Below, piece by piece: positions 35,569-44,555 of a stretch of DNA of 64,000 bases. This stretch comes from G963663315 sp963668255 (GTDB taxonomy: Bacteria; Pseudomonadota; Gammaproteobacteria; Arenicellales; Poriferihabitantaceae): positions 1,550,001 to 1,614,000 of the forward strand of contig OZ220708.1 in the NCBI GenBank assembly GCA_965116595.1, written 5' to 3'. The notes under the pieces are model-generated. The model searched no databases and was not told where the DNA came from. It saw only the letters and a list, made by a program, of their open reading frames with translations. Every line of letters begins with the position of its first letter. Within the stretch, counting starts at the first letter, position 1. A program made the translations under genes and the position numbers.

Positions 35569-36263
35569 CGTGGGTTGAATTTTCCTCAGGCCGTTAGTTT
35601 AACCCCTGTAAGTACGATACGCTGATTCAGGGGATTAAATCTTTTATAATATCGATCAGTTTATATTACGACAAATATTACACAATATGAGCGTCCGTCA
35701 GTTAAGAATCGAATATCCGGGTACATATTATTGTGTTTTCCAAGGACGGGTCATCCCCTGGATCGGCGCTGTGGCAGTCAATCCGTGGACGGAGCTGCTG
35801 TAATGATGCGGATATACTTCAAGGTTGTCAGTATGACTTTTCAGGTTTTCGGTCATGGTCACGTCACGCCTGTTTCGTTCGATTTCTCGCAACTATTCAG
35901 GATCTACACGGTCGCGGCGTTGAGCCTGGGTCTTGGCTTCGTCATCGCCTGGACGATCAAACTGGTTAAATTCGGTTTCGGGATCTATCTCGCGTTCATC
36001 CTGTAAATCCGGAATCTGTTCTCCAGCCAGGGGCAGGGTGACGGAATTTGAAGGCGAGGTGGATTCCCGCTTCCGCGGGAATGACGAGTCGAGGGTGGGA
36101 ATAACGAGGGTTGAGCCTGTGTCGCATATCCCGGAAGGGATAGTGTAATTAGAACAATCGGGCAGTGTTTTATTCTTTGATACCGTCATAGAATAGGCTC
36201 TGGTAATGGCAGGATTGCTGAAAATCCTGTATTGCAACCGAACTGCTGAGACGAGGTGCGAAT
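35569..36263. other. Long gap upstream of dsrA with one possible small membrane ORF (35803-36006, plus strand)
   Basis: This 695-bp stretch separates DUF924 from dsrA and must contain the dsr promoter. The 67-codon plus-strand frame at 35803-36006 ends in about 33 mostly hydrophobic residues and could be a small membrane protein, but it has no ribosome site and no recognised family, and the opposite strand is also open. A REP-like palindrome lies at 36059-36087. The A+T-rich end (36130-36200) is the likely promoter area; no convincing -35/-10 pair could be fixed. Confidence 0.4.
36059..36087. repeat. REP-like palindrome, copy 2 (upstream of dsrA)
   Basis: Same core as at 3213-3244, with ATTCCCGC and GCGGGAAT around a TTCC loop (one base different). 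It stands about 175 bp upstream of the dsrA start. Confidence 0.75.
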
Positions 36264-37598
36264 ATGACTGACGAAATCGATCAATCCGAGACAGTTGAAT
36301 CCATGGAGGAATCTGGCGAAGAAACTGCCGTAGAAGTTTCTGTCCATGATACTCCAATGCTCGATGAACTGGAGAATGGCCCCTGGCCGAGTTTTGTATC
36401 CGGCATCAAAAAACTTCGTAACGATCATGAGGATGAGCGCGTCAACGGCGTAGCCAATGATCTGTTGGGGCAACTTGAACATTCCTACGAGACCAGAAAG
36501 GGTTACTGGAAAGGCGGCACCGTCAGTGTCTATGGTTATGGCAGTGGAATTATTCCAAGGTTCTCTGAAGTCGGCGATCAATTCCCGAAATCCAGAGAGT
36601 TTCACACGCTTCGGGTGCAGCCGCCGGCCGGCAATCATTACACAACGGATATTCTGCGCGAGCTTGCGGACAGTTGGGAAAAATGGGGTTCCGGACTGGT
36701 GACTTTCCATGGTCAAACCGGAAACATCATGTTCATCGGGGCTTCAACTGAAAATACGCAGCATTTCTTTGATGAAATAAACGAATACGGATTCGATCTC
36801 GGTGGCGCCGGTCCATGTGTTCGAACCGCGATGTCCTGTGTCGGCGCGGCGCGATGTGAACAGTCGTGCGCCAATGAGCAGAAGTTGCACAGAACCCTGG
36901 TCAACAACTTTACCGATGACGTGCACCGACCAGCGCTGCCCTATAAATTCAAATTCAAGATTTCCGGTTGTCCGAATGATTGCACCAATGCGATAGAACG
37001 CGCTGACTTTGCGGTGATCGGAACGTGGCGGGATGATATCAGGGTCGACATGCCGGAATGGAAGAAATATGTTGAAGAGAAGGGCCGCCAGCATGTGATC
37101 GACAACATTATTACCCGATGCCCGACCTCGTGCCTTTCCCTGAAGGATGATGACACACTGGAAATCGAAAATGCGGATTGTGTCAAATGCATGCATTGTC
37201 TCAATGTGGTGCCCAAGGCTCTAAGCCCCGGCGTAGACAGAGGGGTTACCGTCCTGATCGGTGGCAAGCGGACGCTTAAAATCGGCGATCTGATGGGAAC
37301 CGTCATTGTTCCATTCATGAAAATGGAAAGCGAGGAAGATTACGAGCGGATTGTTGAACTGGCGGAAGAAACCATCGAGTTCTGGGCGGAGAATGGCCTG
37401 GAACATGAGCGCTGTGGTGAAATGATCGAGCGGATCGGTCTGGTCAATTTTCTTGAAGGCATCGGTGTTGATGTCGATCCGAACATGATTGCCCATCCAA
37501 GGGAGAGTTCCTACGTCAGAACCGATGGTTGGGATGATGAAGCGAAAGCATGGTTCAGGAAGCGTGCGGAGAAACGTGCGGCAGCTCAGACAAACTAG
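36264..37598 (+). CDS. dsrA: Dissimilatory sulfite reductase alpha subunit (oxidative type by context)
   Basis: A 444-residue cytoplasmic subunit. Siroheme/[4Fe-4S] cysteines are in CVRTAMSCVGAARCEQSC (about residues 190-207) and CPNDCTNA; the inserted ferredoxin domain has CPTSC and CVKCMHC. With DsrB it forms the siroamide-containing enzyme that in sulfur oxidisers converts DsrC-bound sulfur to sulfite. The protein has a long acidic N-terminal lead (residues 1-30, rich in Glu and Asp) compared with typical DsrA. First gene of the dsr operon; dsrB follows after 18 bp. Confidence 0.97.
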   Translation: MTDEIDQSETVESMEESGEETAVEVSVHDTPMLDELENGPWPSFVSGIKKLRNDHEDERVNGVANDLLGQLEHSYETRKGYWKGGTVSVYGYGSGIIPRFSEVGDQFPKSREFHTLRVQPPAGNHYTTDILRELADSWEKWGSGLVTFHGQTGNIMFIGASTENTQHFFDEINEYGFDLGGAGPCVRTAMSCVGAARCEQSCANEQKLHRTLVNNFTDDVHRPALPYKFKFKISGCPNDCTNAIERADFAVIGTWRDDIRVDMPEWKKYVEEKGRQHVIDNIITRCPTSCLSLKDDDTLEIENADCVKCMHCLNVVPKALSPGVDRGVTVLIGGKRTLKIGDLMGTVIVPFMKMESEEDYERIVELAEETIEFWAENGLEHERCGEMIERIGLVNFLEGIGVDVDPNMIAHPRESSYVRTDGWDDEAKAWFRKRAEKRAAAQTN

Positions 37599-37616
37599 AT
37601 ATCGGGAGGCAGAACA

Positions 37617-38690
37617 ATGGCAAGAGAAATGAGAATGCCCATCGAATCGGGTTGTCCCGACGGGTTTCAGTATATGCATCCGGTGATGATACGCAACTAC
37701 GGACAATGGCAATGGCATGACCATCCACGACCCGGCGTACTCAGACATGCAGCCAAGAGCGGTGAGCAGGTATGGACGGTTAAAGCGGGTACCCAGCGAA
37801 TTCTGGATGTCTATACGCTGCGAAAGCTTTGTGAAATCGGTGACGAGTTTGCCGATGGGCATCTGCGATTTACCATCCGCTCCAACATCGAATATTTCGT
37901 CGATGACGAAGCGAAGGTGGAACCGCTGATCGATGCGCTGGAAAAAACAGGCTTTGTCGTCGGCGGAACCGCGAACTCCCTGGCCATGATCTCGCATACC
38001 CAGGGCTGGCTGCATTGCGATATTCCGGGCACCGATGCCTCGGGTGTGGTGAAAGCGATGATGGATGAATTGATCGACGAGTTCAAGAATTGCGAAATGC
38101 CGAATCGGGTACACATGACCACCTCCTGCTGCCAGGTAAACTGTGGAGGTCAGGGTGACATAGCAATCAATATCCAACACACCAAGCCACCGAAAATCAA
38201 TCACGACCTGGTATCCAATGTCTGCGAGCGCCCTTCGGTAGTGGCCCGCTGTCCGGTGGCGGCGATCCGTCCGGCGGTGGTGAACGGCAAACCGACCCTC
38301 GAAGTGGATGAGAAAAAATGCATCTGCTGTGGCGCGTGTTATCCGCCTTGTCCGCCGATGCAGATCAATGACCCTGAACATACCAAGCTTGCGATCTGGG
38401 TTGGCGGCAACCATTCGAATGCCAGATCAAAACCGAGCTTCCAGAAACTGGTGGCTGCCGGCGTTCCGAACAATCCGCCGCGTTGGCCGGAAGCGACAGC
38501 AATCGTGAAACAGATTTTAAGGACTTACAAGGAAGATGCGAAAGACTGGGAGCGGATGAACGACTGGATTGATCGAATCGGCTGGCCACGGTTTTTCGAG
38601 CGTACCGGCCTGCCATTCACCAAATACCACATCGATCACTGGCGTGGATCGCGCAGGAGCCTGAATTCTTCTACGCATATTCGGCTGTAG
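37617..38690 (+). CDS. dsrB: Dissimilatory sulfite reductase beta subunit
   Basis: A 357-residue partner of DsrA, with a strong GGGAGG ribosome site. The cluster-binding segment is TTSCCQVNCGGQGDIAINIQ (landmark CCQVNCGG) near residue 170, and the ferredoxin domain has CICCGACYPPCPP near 240. The active siroheme is held mainly at this subunit. The gene is followed by 46 bp and then dsrC; in most sulfur oxidisers dsrEFH occupies that place. Confidence 0.97.
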   Translation: MAREMRMPIESGCPDGFQYMHPVMIRNYGQWQWHDHPRPGVLRHAAKSGEQVWTVKAGTQRILDVYTLRKLCEIGDEFADGHLRFTIRSNIEYFVDDEAKVEPLIDALEKTGFVVGGTANSLAMISHTQGWLHCDIPGTDASGVVKAMMDELIDEFKNCEMPNRVHMTTSCCQVNCGGQGDIAINIQHTKPPKINHDLVSNVCERPSVVARCPVAAIRPAVVNGKPTLEVDEKKCICCGACYPPCPPMQINDPEHTKLAIWVGGNHSNARSKPSFQKLVAAGVPNNPPRWPEATAIVKQILRTYKEDAKDWERMNDWIDRIGWPRFFERTGLPFTKYHIDHWRGSRRSLNSSTHIRL

Positions 38691-38736
38691 TGTATCAACT
38701 ATAACATCTGATTTAATATTTGACCGGAGAAATAAA

Positions 38737-39069
38737 ATGGGTATAGAACTTGGTGGGCGCAGTTACGACACTGATGAGGAGGGCTACCTCGCAAATCTGT
38801 CTGACTGGAGTCCCGAGATAGCGGACCAGATGGCCAAACTGGATGATTGCGACCTGGGTGAACATCACTGGGAGGTGATCAATTTTCTGCGTAATTATTA
38901 CGAAGAATATCAAATCGCTCCTGCAGTCCGGGTGTTGACCAAGTCGATTGGCAGAACACTGGGAAAAGATAAGGGCAACAGCAAATATCTGTATCAACTG
39001 TTTCCTTATGGGCCGGCCAAACAGGCCTGTAAATATGCCGGACTGCCAAAGCCAACAGGCTGCGTCTAG
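38737..39069 (+). CDS. dsrC: DsrC sulfur-carrier protein
   Basis: A 110-residue protein of normal DsrC length. It has both functional cysteines: Cys98 in QACKYAGLPKPT and the penultimate Cys109 in TGCV, ten residues apart. This is the full DsrC pattern and not a TusE-like version with one cysteine. DsrC carries sulfur as a persulfide or trisulfide between a donor, DsrAB and DsrMKJOP. GGAG stands eight bases before the ATG. Confidence 0.97.
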   Translation: MGIELGGRSYDTDEEGYLANLSDWSPEIADQMAKLDDCDLGEHHWEVINFLRNYYEEYQIAPAVRVLTKSIGRTLGKDKGNSKYLYQLFPYGPAKQACKYAGLPKPTGCV

Positions 39070-39099
39070 TCAGTTCCCTGCGCAGTCCTGTGCGTGACA

Positions 39100-39831
39100 A
39101 TGTCGGCAATAACGGTCATCTATGCAGTGATGTTCTATATCGCCACAGCGGTGCTGGTGATTGGTACAAGTTGCAAGATCATTCAGTATTCACGCACTCC
39201 GGCGCCGCTTAAAATTCCGACAACCCCGGCGCCGGTCACCAGAACAGGTGTATTTGCCCGTCTGATTCGTGAGATCGTTTTCTTCGAGAGTCTGTTCAAG
39301 GGCAGCAAGTGGAGCTGGTTATTCGGGTGGTTGTTTCATTTTGGTCTGCTGGTCGTGGCTATCCGCCATTTGCGGTATTTCACCGAACCGGTCTGGGGGG
39401 TGGCTGTACTGACTGCAGATATCGGCGTTTATATGGGCTGGGTCATGATTTTCGGGTTACTGGGATTACTGGTTCGCCGGATCGGTGTGGACCGTATTCG
39501 TTATATTTCTGCTCCATCCGATTACCTGATGCTGCTGCTGATTATCGCCACGGGTGTCAGTGGACTATTGGTGAAACATGTTTTTCACAGTGACATTGTC
39601 CAGTTGAAAGCCTTTATCTCCGGCCTGGTCGTATTCGATTGGCAGCAATTGCCAGCTGACACAGGCTTGCTGATTCATCTGGCGCTGGTCATCATCCTGA
39701 TGTTGATTTTCCCGATCAGTAAATTGCTGCATGCGCCAGGCCTGTTTTTCAGCCCGACCCGCAACCAGGTCGACAATCCAAGAGAACGACGCCATGTTGC
39801 AAAGTGGGCAGACTCTTCGCCCGGAAATTGA
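39100..39831 (+). CDS. dsrM: DsrM, membrane heme b subunit of DsrMKJOP
   Basis: A 243-residue NarI-like membrane protein with about five hydrophobic segments; histidines in WLFHFGLLVVAIRHLRYF and LIHLALV are heme b ligand candidates. It exchanges electrons between the quinone pool and DsrK. I chose the ATG at 39100; an in-frame GTG at 39094 adds two residues. The dsrK gene follows after 53 bp. Confidence 0.93.
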   Translation: MSAITVIYAVMFYIATAVLVIGTSCKIIQYSRTPAPLKIPTTPAPVTRTGVFARLIREIVFFESLFKGSKWSWLFGWLFHFGLLVVAIRHLRYFTEPVWGVAVLTADIGVYMGWVMIFGLLGLLVRRIGVDRIRYISAPSDYLMLLLIIATGVSGLLVKHVFHSDIVQLKAFISGLVVFDWQQLPADTGLLIHLALVIILMLIFPISKLLHAPGLFFSPTRNQVDNPRERRHVAKWADSSPGN

Positions 39832-39884
39832 TGTGTGCGACCGATATATAAAGATCAGGACAATCATGATATGAGAATCAGGGC

Positions 39885-41378
39885 ATGAAAACAGATTTCC
39901 AGATTCCAGAACTGAAGGAATATCCGGAGATTCCAGTGCTGGTCAATGGCGCGATGAAACACAGTCAGCCTTTTGTGGCTAAACCGGAATTTCAGGAACC
40001 GCTTGGTTATCCGGGTGAACTGGTTCCCGACTGGCACGATAAAGCGATCGAAAAAATGGGGGAATTACTCGACAGGTTCCGTTCCCTGAGAGTATTCATG
40101 GATACCTGTGTCAAGTGTGGAGCCTGCACCGATAAATGCCATTACTACCTTGGCACCGCAGACCCGAAGAATATGCCGGTGGCCCGTCAGGATTTGATGC
40201 GGGCGGTGTACAGGCGTTATTTTACCTTTGCCGGCAGGTATTTCCCGAAGTTGGTAGGGGCAGTGGATTTGACCGAAGATGTGATCAGGGACTGGTATCG
40301 CTATTTCTATCAGTGTTCGGAATGTCGACGCTGTTCCGGGTTTTGTCCAATCGGTATCGATACCGCTGAAGTGACGATGGCGGCGAGGGAAATCCTTGCC
40401 CATATCGGGGTAGGGCAAAAATACAGCAATGAAATCATTGCCAAGGTCCACAGGATCGGTAACAACCTGGGACTGCCTGAACCGGCATTGGTGGATACGC
40501 TGGAAGGACTGGAAGAAGACATTGAAGAGGATACCGGGGTTACAGTCAGATTGCCTGTAGACCAGGAAGGCGCAGAGGTATTGCTGGTTACGCCGAGCGC
40601 CGATTTTTTCGCCGAACCGCATATTGACGGGTTGATCGGCTACGCCAAGGTTTTTCACCGGGCCGGAATCAGCTGGACAGTCAGTTCCTATGCATCCGAA
40701 GCAGCCAACTTCGGAGTCTTTACCGGCTCCTATGAACACATGCAAAAAGTGGCAAACCGGGTGCGTACTGCAGCCCTGGAACTCGGTGTAAAACGCATTG
40801 TGGTGGGTGAGTGCGGTCATGCCTGGCGCGTAGCCTACAGTTTCTGGAACAGCCTGATCGGACCTTTTGATTTTCTCGATCAGAGCTATCCTGTGCCGCA
40901 ACATATCTGTGAGCTTACCCATGATCTGATTCAACAGGGCGCTTTGAAGTTTGATCCTGAAGTGCATGATGACAAGGTGATCACATTCCATGACTCCTGC
41001 AATGTTTCGCGGGGATCACGTATGGGCAGCATGCCGGGTGGACAGTTCATTATACCGCGGCAGATTATCAAGGCATGCAGTCGCCATTTTGTAGAAATGG
41101 CGCCGGATACGATTCGTGAGAATACCTTTTGCTGTGGTGGAGGGGGCGGACTGCTGACCGATGATCTGCTGGAACTCAGGGTAAAGGGCGCGATGCCAAG
41201 GGTTCAGGCGTTGCAACAGGTGATTGAAGATCACGGTGTCACCCACATGGCTGCGATCTGCGCAATATGCAAAAGCCAGTTCACAAAGGTTCTGCCGATG
41301 TACGGCATGGGCATGGATATGGTGGTCAGTGTGCACCAACTGGTTGGTGATGCGCTGATCATGCAGACCGAGCACTAG
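39885..41378 (+). CDS. dsrK: DsrK, HdrD-like iron-sulfur subunit of DsrMKJOP
   Basis: A 497-residue protein related to heterodisulfide reductase HdrD. Two [4Fe-4S] motifs are CVKCGACTDKC (about residue 75) and CSECRRCSGFCP (about 145). The non-cubane cluster region has cysteines in HDSCNVSRG and FCCGGGGGLLTDD, and CAICKSQF near the end. It handles the disulfide or trisulfide form of DsrC on the cytoplasmic face of the membrane. Confidence 0.96.
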   Translation: MKTDFQIPELKEYPEIPVLVNGAMKHSQPFVAKPEFQEPLGYPGELVPDWHDKAIEKMGELLDRFRSLRVFMDTCVKCGACTDKCHYYLGTADPKNMPVARQDLMRAVYRRYFTFAGRYFPKLVGAVDLTEDVIRDWYRYFYQCSECRRCSGFCPIGIDTAEVTMAAREILAHIGVGQKYSNEIIAKVHRIGNNLGLPEPALVDTLEGLEEDIEEDTGVTVRLPVDQEGAEVLLVTPSADFFAEPHIDGLIGYAKVFHRAGISWTVSSYASEAANFGVFTGSYEHMQKVANRVRTAALELGVKRIVVGECGHAWRVAYSFWNSLIGPFDFLDQSYPVPQHICELTHDLIQQGALKFDPEVHDDKVITFHDSCNVSRGSRMGSMPGGQFIIPRQIIKACSRHFVEMAPDTIRENTFCCGGGGGLLTDDLLELRVKGAMPRVQALQQVIEDHGVTHMAAICAICKSQFTKVLPMYGMGMDMVVSVHQLVGDALIMQTEH

Positions 41379-41412
41379 AAAATGATGATGTTATATAAGT
41401 CCGGAAGCTGAA

Positions 41413-43365
41413 ATGTCAAAAGCAACAGAGCAGGAAAAAAAGCCAACCTTCAGGAAATTCAGGGAGGGCGCATTCAAGTGGGCAAACTATCAGGACGATA
41501 TCTTTAATGAAGACACCTCCCATAAATGCCCCACTTACGTCAATCGCACGCCGCCGTGCCAGGGCAGTTGTCCTTCGGGCGAGGATATTCGGGGGTGGTT
41601 GCAGATTATCCGTGGTATTGAAAAGCCGCCGGGCGATATGAGTTGGCAAGAGTATGCATTTCGCCGCTCAACCGATGCCAATCCATTCCCCTCGATGATG
41701 GGCCGGGTATGTCCCGCCCCTTGTGAAGCGGGCTGTAACCGCAATAATGTGGATGACTTTGTCGGCATCAATGCAGTCGAACAATATATTGGTGATACCG
41801 CTTTTGATGAAAACTTCAGGTTTGAGACTGCGCCGCCTCTCAATCAACAACGTGTTGCCGTCATCGGCGGCGGGCCGGCCGGGCTGGCCGCAGCTTATCA
41901 GTTAAGGCGAAAAGGCTATGGCTCGGTGATTATCGAGAGGCAGGCGGAGCTTGGTGGTATGTTCCGTTACGGGATTCCGGGATATCGAACGCCAAGGAGC
42001 GTACTTGATCATGAGATTCAGCGGATACTGGATCTCGACGGTATCGAGGTCAGATTGAATACCCGGGTGGGTACTGACATCACTGTGCAGCAACTCGAAA
42101 GTGACTATGATGCAATCATCTGGGCGATTGGCTGCCAAAGCGGCAACGGTTTGCCTCTTGAAGGCTGGGATGACGCACCGAATTGTGTCAGTGGCGTTGC
42201 CTTCCTGGAGGCTTTCAATAAAGGCCACATGAAGGTCACGGCTGAAAAGGTGGTCTGCGTCGGTGGCGGCGATACTTCGATCGACGTGGTTTCGGTGGCT
42301 CGTCGATTGGGCAAGATAGTGAATATCAACCAGAAGGATCGTCCGGAGGAAGTCATTGGCGGGTACACGGCCCATGATGCGGCGATGGTTGCACGCAGAC
42401 AGGGTTGCGATGTGACCCTGACCGCGTTGTTCAAGCGCCAGAATATGACAGCATCGGAAATCGAGGTGGAAGACGCCACTACGGAAGGTGTCAATATCAT
42501 TGATGGCGTGATGCCGGTTGAAATTCTGATTGGTGACACTGGCAGAGCAGTTGGACTGAAGATGGCGCAGTGCGAAATGGACAATAAAGGTACGCCTGTG
42601 GCTGTCGAGGGTACGGAATTCGAGTTGGAAGCGGATTTGCTCGTCTCTGCAATCGGACAGGGCGGTGATCTCGAAGGTATCGAGGATCTGGGTAACCAGC
42701 GAAACCTGATCAATGCCGATCCTGGTTTCCGGGTGCCTGACCGGCCAGGACATTTTGTTGCGGGAGATATTGTTCGTCCCCATTTGTTGACCACTGCGAT
42801 CGGTCAAGCCTCCATCGCTGCGACCAGCGCAATCGGTTATATGGCAGGGAACGACCCATCAAGGCGCCCCAGGGTGGATGTACATCACTTCAATTTGCTG
42901 AACAAATTGAACGAGCAGGGCCTGGAGGTGAGTGAATACGACAAAAGCCAGGTGCATGGTACCGACAGCGCCGGATTTGCGGTACATAATTACGAGGATC
43001 GTTCCGCCAATGAAATCATTCCATCAGACGAATTGTTTCTTGCCCACTTCAAGCCTGAGGAACGAAATAAACGGACCTCGGTGGTGCCCGATGCGGATCA
43101 GGTCCTGGGTCACTTCGAGGAACGTCACATGATCCTGAGTGAAGAACAGGCAGTGGCGGAGTCGAACCGATGTATGAGTTGCGGCATGTGTTTTGAGTGC
43201 GATAATTGTGTGATCTACTGCCCGCAAATAGCTGTTTTCCGCGTCAAGAAAGACAAAGCCACGCTCGGTCGTTATGTCGATACCGACTACAGCAAATGCA
43301 TTGGCTGTCACATCTGTGCCGATGTCTGCCCTTCTGGATATATTGACATGGGTCTCGGAAAATAA
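41413..43365 (+). CDS. dsrL: DsrL, NAD(P)H:acceptor oxidoreductase of the dsr system
   Basis: A 650-residue iron-sulfur flavoprotein. N-terminal cysteines (CQGSCPSGEDIRGW and CPAPCEAGCNR) resemble glutamate synthase small subunit. The FAD site is VIGGGPAGLAAAYQL (about residue 150) and the NAD(P)H site CVGGGDTSIDVVSVARR (about 280). The C-terminal part has two ferredoxin motifs, CMSCGMCFECDNC and CIGCHICADVCPSG. DsrL interacts with DsrAB and takes electrons from sulfur oxidation to NAD(P). Its presence favours the oxidative direction. It is the longest gene in the operon. Confidence 0.95.
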   Translation: MSKATEQEKKPTFRKFREGAFKWANYQDDIFNEDTSHKCPTYVNRTPPCQGSCPSGEDIRGWLQIIRGIEKPPGDMSWQEYAFRRSTDANPFPSMMGRVCPAPCEAGCNRNNVDDFVGINAVEQYIGDTAFDENFRFETAPPLNQQRVAVIGGGPAGLAAAYQLRRKGYGSVIIERQAELGGMFRYGIPGYRTPRSVLDHEIQRILDLDGIEVRLNTRVGTDITVQQLESDYDAIIWAIGCQSGNGLPLEGWDDAPNCVSGVAFLEAFNKGHMKVTAEKVVCVGGGDTSIDVVSVARRLGKIVNINQKDRPEEVIGGYTAHDAAMVARRQGCDVTLTALFKRQNMTASEIEVEDATTEGVNIIDGVMPVEILIGDTGRAVGLKMAQCEMDNKGTPVAVEGTEFELEADLLVSAIGQGGDLEGIEDLGNQRNLINADPGFRVPDRPGHFVAGDIVRPHLLTTAIGQASIAATSAIGYMAGNDPSRRPRVDVHHFNLLNKLNEQGLEVSEYDKSQVHGTDSAGFAVHNYEDRSANEIIPSDELFLAHFKPEERNKRTSVVPDADQVLGHFEERHMILSEEQAVAESNRCMSCGMCFECDNCVIYCPQIAVFRVKKDKATLGRYVDTDYSKCIGCHICADVCPSGYIDMGLGK

Positions 43366-43386
43366 GATCAGGGCAGTGGACTGATC

Positions 43387-43788
43387 ATGATATTTTTCTT
43401 TCGAATGACAGGACTGGTTTTGATATCCGGCATGATCGGCCTTTCTCACTCATCCCGGTCTTATGATCAACTGCCGCAGTCAGTTCTGAATCTCCCGAAG
43501 GCGGTCAAGGGTGATAGCTGTGTTGCGCCGGTTGAAGAGATGCGACGGAACCACATGGAGATGCTTTTCCACCAGCGTGATCAAACCATGTATTTTGGTG
43601 AGCGTGATGCCGAACACAGCCTGATCGGGTGTCTGTCCTGTCATACCCAAAAAGATGCCGGGGGGGAATACATTCCGATCAATGCTCCCGGCCAGTTTTG
43701 TCAGGAATGCCATTCCTATACGGCAGTAAAGATGGACTGCTTTCAATGTCATGCCGCCACTCCTGTACGGACGACTTCCAATAAATGA
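43387..43788 (+). CDS. dsrJ: DsrJ, periplasmic triheme cytochrome c
   Basis: A 133-residue protein with a signal or anchor segment at residues 5-22. Three CxxCH heme motifs are visible: CLSCH, CQECH and CFQCH, the number expected for DsrJ. It is the periplasmic side of DsrMKJOP. It ends overlapping the dsrO start (ATGA). Confidence 0.95.
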   Translation: MIFFFRMTGLVLISGMIGLSHSSRSYDQLPQSVLNLPKAVKGDSCVAPVEEMRRNHMEMLFHQRDQTMYFGERDAEHSLIGCLSCHTQKDAGGEYIPINAPGQFCQECHSYTAVKMDCFQCHAATPVRTTSNK

Positions 43789-44525
43789 GTAATTTGAGCA
43801 AGCCCACCCACTCGCGCAGGACAGTCCTGAAACAGTCCGGTATCTTACTTGCCGGTCTGGTATCAGGAATAAAGCTGGTTGACCTTGCGATGGCGGCTAC
43901 GAAGACCGAAGCAAGCGACCAGCTTGTCCGATGGGGCATGCTGGTGGATGCAACCCGGTGCGCGGATGGTTGTACCGACTGTGTCGATGCCTGCAATACG
44001 GAACACGGACTGACCGGCAAAGGCCGCCCTCAGACCGATGCACAGTATATTCGTGTCGTTGATCTGAAAGATAAATCCACCGGGCACACTACTTCACTGC
44101 CGTTGATGTGCCAGCATTGTGAAACCGCGCCGTGTGTCGATGTCTGCCCGACCGGGGCATCTTTTCGAAGAGAGGATGGGGTCGTGCTGGTGGATAAACA
44201 CACTTGCATTGGCTGTCGCTATTGCATGTTGGCCTGTCCCTACAAAGCGCGTTCGTTCATTCACGAAAATCTGACCGATCAGGTACCAACCACCCCCCGT
44301 GGCAAGGGTACGGTGGAGTCCTGCAATTTTTGCACTCATCGGGTGGATCGCGGTGGAACCCCAGCCTGCGTTGAAGCCTGTGACGCCAACGGTCACAAGG
44401 CCCTGGTGTTTGGTGATATGAATGACCCGGACAGCGAGTTGTCCAGGCAACTACGGGAAAAAACCTCTGTGCAGATTCGTGCAGACCTCAACCTCAATAC
44501 CGGGGTGCGTTACCATGGCGTTTGA
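43785..44525 (+). CDS. dsrO: DsrO, periplasmic ferredoxin-like subunit
   Basis: A 246-residue protein with a twin-arginine signal (SRRTVLKQSG, then a hydrophobic stretch ending near AMAA). Four [4Fe-4S] cysteine groups are seen: CADGCTDCVDAC, CQHCETAPCVDVCP, CIGCRYCMLACP and CNFCTHR...CVEAC. It relays electrons between DsrJ and DsrP. Complete and normal in length. Confidence 0.95.
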   Translation: MSNLSKPTHSRRTVLKQSGILLAGLVSGIKLVDLAMAATKTEASDQLVRWGMLVDATRCADGCTDCVDACNTEHGLTGKGRPQTDAQYIRVVDLKDKSTGHTTSLPLMCQHCETAPCVDVCPTGASFRREDGVVLVDKHTCIGCRYCMLACPYKARSFIHENLTDQVPTTPRGKGTVESCNFCTHRVDRGGTPACVEACDANGHKALVFGDMNDPDSELSRQLREKTSVQIRADLNLNTGVRYHGV

Positions 44526-44555
44526 CCTGGACCCCTGGGCCGCCACCTGAGCTTG

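Noticed and set aside
37221..38414. 397-codon minus-strand open frame across dsrA and dsrB
   Set aside because: It crosses the end of one well-supported gene and most of another; its translation shows no known motif and is rich in His and Arg, as expected for a shadow of dsr codons.
41902..42807. 301-codon minus-strand open frame
   Set aside because: Fully inside dsrL on the other strand, without start context or family motifs.
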